Origin: Hyphomicrobium nitrativorans NL23
GTDB taxonomy: Bacteria > Pseudomonadota > Alphaproteobacteria > Rhizobiales > Hyphomicrobiaceae
Reading direction: 5' to 3'
Assembly: GCF_000503895.1 (NCBI RefSeq)
Contig: NC_022997.1
Span: 826,501 to 890,500, forward strand
DNA: 64,000 nucleotides
Made by a program: the position numbers and the translations under genes. Shown here in pieces: positions 59,799-64,000 of this stretch; the first letter of the stretch is position 1; each line of letters begins with the position of its first letter. The notes beneath the pieces were generated by a model, which made no database searches, had not been told where the DNA came from, and saw only the letters and a list, made by a program, of their open reading frames with translations.

Positions 59799-62700
59799 TC
59801 ATCCGAAGCGCGCGGCCTCCAGCTCTTTCTCCAGCACCTGAGTTTCGTGAGAGCGCGGCTTCGAGAGCGGGGCAAGGATGCGGTAGGCGACCGGCGTCAG
59901 GAACAGCGTCAGCAGCGTCGCGAAGCCGAGCCCGCCGATGATCACCCAGCCGAGGGCGAGGCGCGCTTCCGCACCCGCTCCGAAGGCGAGCACGAGCGGG
60001 ACCGCGCCGATGACGGATGCGGCCATCGTCATCATCACCGGGCGCAAGCGGACGGTGGAGGCATTGCGGATGGCGGTGTCCACGTCCATCCCTTCGTCGC
60101 GCCGCTGGTTTGCGAACTCGACGATGAGGATGCCGTTCTTGGCCATGATGCCGACCAGGAGCACGAGGCCGATCTGGCTGTAGACGTTGAGCGTGCCGCC
60201 GGACAGGAGGATGGCGATGGCCGCTGCCGCCAATCCGAACGGCACCGTGAACAGGATCACCAGTGCGCTCACGATGCTTTCGAACTGGGCGGCGAGCACC
60301 AGGAACACGACGAGCAGCGCAATCGCGAACACGAACGCGGTGTTCTGCGACGTCTCGGCCAGTGTGCGGGCTTCGCCCAGAAGGATGGTGGACATCGTGG
60401 GGTCGAGGACCTCGGCGGCGATGGTGCGCATCGCGTCCACGGCGTCGCTCAGCACCATGCCTTCGTCGAGGCCGGCGGTGATGGGGACCGCACGCTGGCG
60501 GTCCTCGCGGCCGAGGCTCGGTGCGATGGCGCTTTCCTGGATCGTCACCAGCGAGGACAGAGAGACGAAGCTGCCGTTGTTGGTTTTTACGAAGACGTTG
60601 CCGAGGTCGGTCGGGTCATCGATGGGTCGGCCGCCGGCCTTCACCTGAACCTCGACGATTTCATCGCCGATGAACAGGTCTGCCGCCTTCTGATAGTCCA
60701 CCATGGTGTTGATGAGGCTGGTTATGCTGGCGATGGGCACGCCGAGCTTGGTGGCCGCCTCGCGGTTGATGCGGACAGAGAGTTGAGGCTGTGTCGTGTC
60801 GTAATCCGTGCGCGCGTTGCGGAAGCCCGGCGTTTCCGAGAGGCGGCTTGCGAGTTCCACCGCCTTTTCGGCGAGCCGGTCATAGTCGGGCCCGGCGACG
60901 GCAAAGCGGAAGCCCTGCCCGCCGCCGCGGATGCCGAGGCTGTTGGGCTGGCGCATGGCCACGGTGAGACCCGGGATGCCGGACAGCCGTTGCTGCAACT
61001 CGGCTTGGATTTCGTGCTGTGACCGGCTGCGCTCGTTCCACGCTGCGAGGGGAGCCACGATCATGGCGCGATTGGCGTTGCCGCCCATGCCGATGGTTGC
61101 GAGCACGCCTGTTATCTCGCCTTTCTCCTTCAGCTCCGCCAGTATGTTTTCGACCCGCTCGGTGAGCTTCGCCATGTACTCCAGGTTGGCGCCTTGCTGG
61201 GTGTTGAGGCTCACCATGACGATGCCGCGGTCTTCGGCGGGCGTGATTTCCTGAGGCAGCATCGTGTAGGCGATCCAGCCCAGAGCGGCGAAGCCAAACG
61301 AGGCGGCGACGAGCAGGTAACGGGCGCGCAGGCAGAGATCGAGCGTGCGGGCGTATGCTTCCGCCAAGCGGTTCGAGAGGCGGGTAAACCAGCTTTCGCG
61401 CGCAGGCTCGTCGTCGTTGGCGCGCGGGCGTGCGCTCGGCGCGCCAAGTTTGGAGGCCATCATCGGGACGACGGTGAGCGCGACGAAGGAGGAGATGGTG
61501 ACAGCGAAGGCGAGCACGAAACCGAACTCGGAGAACAAGTTTCCGACGAGGCCCGGCATGAACGAGATCGGCACGAACACTGCGATGAGGACCGCGGTGG
61601 TAGAGAGAACGGCGAACACAATCTCGTAGGTGCCGAGCACGGCTGCTGCGCGCGGGCCGTTGCCCATGGCGCGATAGCGCGAAATGTTCTCGACCACGAT
61701 GATGGCGTCGTCCACGACGAGGCCGGTCGCGATGACGAGAGCGAGCAGCGTCAGCATGTTGATGGAGAAACCCGCAATCCAGATCGCGGCCAGCGTGCCG
61801 ATGAGCGAGACAGGGATCGCGAACGCGGGCGGGATCGTTTCGCGGGCCGAGCCGAGAAACGCGAAGATGACGAGGATGACGATCACGGTGGCAAGCAGAA
61901 GGGTGATGACCACCTCGGTGATGGACGCGCGGATGAAGATCGCGTCGTCGGACGTGATGGCGATGCTGACGCCTTCGGGCAGCGAGCGCTGGAGATCGGC
62001 CACGGCCTGGCGTACGCCGTCCGAGATGGCGATGGTGTTGGCCTTGGCCTGACGTACGATCTCGACGCCGATGGCGGTGCTTCCGTCGAGGCGCGTGATG
62101 GCGGTCGCGTCCTGGAAGGCCCATCGTACGAAGGCCACATCGCCGACCTTCGTTCGGGCGTCGATTTCGAGGGCCGCGACATCGGCGGGGGTATCGATGG
62201 GGGCTTCCGCGCGCACGATGAGCTGCTGGGTGGCGTTTTCCAGCGCGCCGGATGGCGTCGTGATGGAGGCCGCCCCGATCGTCGAGATCAGGTCGCTGAG
62301 GCCGATGCCGCGTGCGGCGAGGGCCACCTGGGAGACGCGGACCTCAATGGTGCGTGCGCGCAGGCCGTAGGAGTTTGCGGCCGCGACGCCGTCGACGGCT
62401 GCGAGCCGATCCTCGATGACGTTCTCGACCAGATCCGTCAGCTCGCTTTCCGAGAGGGTATCGGACGCGACGGCCATGCGGATGATGGGGGAGGCATCCG
62501 CGTCGGCCTTCATGACGCGCGGCTCCTGATCCATGTCGTTCGGCAACTGGCGGGCGACGCTGGCGACCGCGTCGCGGACGTCCATCGCTGCAACCTGCAT
62601 GTCGGTGGCGGTCGAGAACTCGATGGAGACCCGGCTCGATCCGTAAGACGAGTTGGAGGTGATCCCCGTGACGCCCTGGACGCGTGCCACCGCGCTTTCG

Positions 62701-62951
62701 ACGATGGCCGTCACCTGCGCGTCCATGCTCTCGGGGGAGGCACCGGGGAAGCTTGAGCTCACCGTCACCACGGGCCGGTCGACGTCGGGAAGCTCGCGGA
62801 TCTCGATGTTCTGAACCGCTGCGATGCCGGCGATGATCACGAGCAGGTTGACGACCATGGCCAGGATCGGCCGGCGAACGAACACGCCGACCCATCCGCC
62901 ATCGCCTGCCGGGCGGCGCATTGGGTCAGTCTCATTCGGGGAGGTCGTCAT
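59799..62951 (-). CDS. RND-family efflux pump permease (AcrB/MexF type)
   Basis: 1050 residues, the usual length. RND pumps export drugs or other compounds using the proton gradient. Start of the first helix VRRPILAMVVNLLVIIAGIA, then IEIRELPDVDRPVVTVSSSF and SFPGASPESMDAQVT are typical; helix 4 carries the paired aspartates (ATGLVVDDAIIVVENI) and the C-terminal half has IGLVLLVGIMAKNGILIVEF. The sequence resembles the MexF/MdtB-like group in overall pattern; substrate unknown. It is preceded by its adaptor gene 53 bases upstream. No outer membrane channel gene is in view. Confidence 0.95.
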   Translation of the reverse strand: MTTSPNETDPMRRPAGDGGWVGVFVRRPILAMVVNLLVIIAGIAAVQNIEIRELPDVDRPVVTVSSSFPGASPESMDAQVTAIVESAVARVQGVTGITSNSSYGSSRVSIEFSTATDMQVAAMDVRDAVASVARQLPNDMDQEPRVMKADADASPIIRMAVASDTLSESELTDLVENVIEDRLAAVDGVAAANSYGLRARTIEVRVSQVALAARGIGLSDLISTIGAASITTPSGALENATQQLIVRAEAPIDTPADVAALEIDARTKVGDVAFVRWAFQDATAITRLDGSTAIGVEIVRQAKANTIAISDGVRQAVADLQRSLPEGVSIAITSDDAIFIRASITEVVITLLLATVIVILVIFAFLGSARETIPPAFAIPVSLIGTLAAIWIAGFSINMLTLLALVIATGLVVDDAIIVVENISRYRAMGNGPRAAAVLGTYEIVFAVLSTTAVLIAVFVPISFMPGLVGNLFSEFGFVLAFAVTISSFVALTVVPMMASKLGAPSARPRANDDEPARESWFTRLSNRLAEAYARTLDLCLRARYLLVAASFGFAALGWIAYTMLPQEITPAEDRGIVMVSLNTQQGANLEYMAKLTERVENILAELKEKGEITGVLATIGMGGNANRAMIVAPLAAWNERSRSQHEIQAELQQRLSGIPGLTVAMRQPNSLGIRGGGQGFRFAVAGPDYDRLAEKAVELASRLSETPGFRNARTDYDTTQPQLSVRINREAATKLGVPIASITSLINTMVDYQKAADLFIGDEIVEVQVKAGGRPIDDPTDLGNVFVKTNNGSFVSLSSLVTIQESAIAPSLGREDRQRAVPITAGLDEGMVLSDAVDAMRTIAAEVLDPTMSTILLGEARTLAETSQNTAFVFAIALLVVFLVLAAQFESIVSALVILFTVPFGLAAAAIAILLSGGTLNVYSQIGLVLLVGIMAKNGILIVEFANQRRDEGMDVDTAIRNASTVRLRPVMMTMAASVIGAVPLVLAFGAGAEARLALGWVIIGGLGFATLLTLFLTPVAYRILAPLSKPRSHETQVLEKELEAARFG

Positions 62952-63004
62952 CAGGGGACTCCGGTAGGCTTAAAGACGTGGCGAGGAGGTGTGAGGGGCT
63001 CCCG

Positions 63005-64000
63005 TCACGAGCCCGCTTCTCGCACCTGCTGTCCCGGGCGGAGGAAGCCGCCGCCCTCGTGGACGATTTTGTCGCCTGCCTTGAGGGCTGCGTCGATGAA
63101 GACGCGGTCGCCGTCCCGCGCGAGGATGGCGGCGTTGATCCGCTCGACCGTGTTCTCGGCGGTGACACGCCAGACGTAGGCTCCTGCGCGGTCCCATTGG
63201 ATCGCGAGCCCCGGAACGACGGGAGATTCGTCGCCGGTGAGCTGGACACTGACGGAAAACGTGGAGCCGGGAATAAGGCTCATGTCGGGGTTCGGGACTT
63301 CGCCGCGTACGGTGAGTGTGCGTGTCACGGGATCGATGCGCGTGCCGACGGCCCGGACACTTCCGTTGTGGATCTCGCCAGGGCGTGCGGCGAGCGTTGC
63401 TCTCACCGGCATGCCGATCTTGATCGCCGGCGCTGCGGCCTCGGGAACCGTGAACTCGATGACAATCGTGGAGCGGTCGTCGAGCGTGGCGACCGGCGTG
63501 CCGATGGCGAGATAGTCGCCGGTGTCGAGATCGGTCAGGCCGACGATGCCCGAGAAGGGGGCCCGAATCGTCATGCGCTCGACATCGTCGCGGGCGCGCC
63601 GCAGGGCGGCATCGGCAACCTTCAACGCCGTGTCTGCATCCGCTCGCGTGACGCGCGACACGGCGCCTTCGGTGAGTTGTTTGTAGCGCTCAACGGCGTC
63701 GAAGGCCTGCTGGCGCTGGGCCTCGGCCGATTCGACCGCGATCGCTTCCTGCTCTGAACTCAAGCGGATGAGGGGTTGGCCGGCCTCAACCTTGTCGCCG
63801 CCTTGGAATAGCACGTCTTCGATGACGCCTGCGACACGCGTCGTCAGCGTCACCTGCTGGCGCGCCCGACCGGAACCGACCGCCGCCACACGCTCTATGG
63901 CGGGGGCGGTGCGCACCTCATAGGTGGAGACGACGGGATCGCCGTCGATCATGCGGCGTTCCCGCTGGGCGTCGGCGGGTGTCGGAAATGCGCTCGCTAT
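63005..64000 (-). CDS. RND efflux periplasmic adaptor (MFP), 5' end outside window
   Basis: The frame is open through base 64000, so the N-terminus with its signal or anchor is missing; at least 331 codons are present. The adaptor links the RND pump to an outer membrane channel. The lipoyl halves (TTRVAGVIEDVLFQGGDKVE and DVERMTIRAPFSGIVGLTDL), the helical hairpin between them (EAIAVESAEAQRQQAFDAVE) and beta-barrel strands (TIVIEFTVPEAAAPAIKIGM) are present. It is transcribed toward the pump gene. Confidence 0.93.
   Translation of the reverse strand: MASAFPTPADAQRERRMIDGDPVVSTYEVRTAPAIERVAAVGSGRARQQVTLTTRVAGVIEDVLFQGGDKVEAGQPLIRLSSEQEAIAVESAEAQRQQAFDAVERYKQLTEGAVSRVTRADADTALKVADAALRRARDDVERMTIRAPFSGIVGLTDLDTGDYLAIGTPVATLDDRSTIVIEFTVPEAAAPAIKIGMPVRATLAARPGEIHNGSVRAVGTRIDPVTRTLTVRGEVPNPDMSLIPGSTFSVSVQLTGDESPVVPGLAIQWDRAGAYVWRVTAENTVERINAAILARDGDRVFIDAALKAGDKIVHEGGGFLRPGQQVREAGS

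Noticed and set aside
59847-62756. Long open frames antisense or out of frame within the RND pump gene
   Set aside because: The pump frame shows the full RND family pattern; the others are Asp/Arg-rich shadow frames.
1-64000. tRNA/rRNA genes, CRISPR arrays, insertion sequences, integrase or att sites
   Set aside because: None was seen while reading both strands; the lysozyme gene is the only phage-like gene and has no phage neighbours.

Overview
The window is high-GC DNA (coding almost wall to wall, many GTG/TTG starts, ATGA and GTGA overlaps) from an alphaproteobacterium, most likely of the order Hyphomicrobiales (Rhizobiales). The evidence is the gene set itself: FlaF/FlbT flagellin regulators, the MotB-MotC-FliK and FlgI-MotE-FlgH arrangements typical of rhizobial motors, DUF1217, Usg, and promoters of the GGAAC-N16/17-CGTT type used by the alphaproteobacterial general stress sigma factor EcfG. 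The genus cannot be fixed from the sequence; a Hyphomicrobium-like organism is a guess.

Positions 1-42.8 kb hold a nearly complete flagellar and chemotaxis locus. In order: flgE (3' end), flgK, flgL, flaF, flbT, flgD, fliQ, flhA, fliR, a FliJ-like coiled-coil gene, a FlgJ-type rod-binding gene, a FlgN-like chaperone and a membrane-anchored unknown (+). A reverse operon follows (DUF1217 gene, flgF, fliI), then motA, fliN, flhB and an unknown. usg and marC interrupt the locus. Then come flgB-flgC-fliE-flgG-flgA-flgI-motE-flgH-fliL-fliP, three tandem flagellin genes each followed by a hairpin terminator, and fliF-fliH-motB-motC-fliK. A small accessory stretch (GIY-YIG-like gene and small unknowns) and a GH24 lysozyme gene separate this from the reverse chemotaxis/switch genes cheR, cheY, cheW, cheA (apparently frameshifted), an unknown, fliM and fliG.

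Positions 43-51.3 kb are mixed envelope and signalling genes on the reverse strand: an L,D-transpeptidase, a histidine kinase/response regulator pair preceded by a 339-base gene-free, hairpin-rich stretch, a small membrane protein, a DUF883 protein, an AI-2E family transporter and a tandem pair of P-loop GTPases.

Positions 51.3-59.8 kb look like a stress block. Five clear EcfG-type promoters (GGAAC-N16/17-CGTT) and one weaker one sit in front of the GTPase pair, a cytochrome c gene, a secreted proline-rich protein, a small basic protein, a large L,D-transpeptidase-like protein and, weakly, an SDR/YciF operon. A CHASE3 hybrid histidine kinase lies among them. The window ends with a second secreted L,D-transpeptidase and a reverse-strand RND efflux pump whose adaptor gene runs off the right edge.

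The most useful leads are the stress-promoter cluster (including control of the GTPase pair and a cytochrome c), the cheA frameshift, the lysozyme placed inside the flagellar locus, and the structured gene-free stretch upstream of the response regulator. No tRNA, rRNA, CRISPR array, insertion sequence or prophage was seen.
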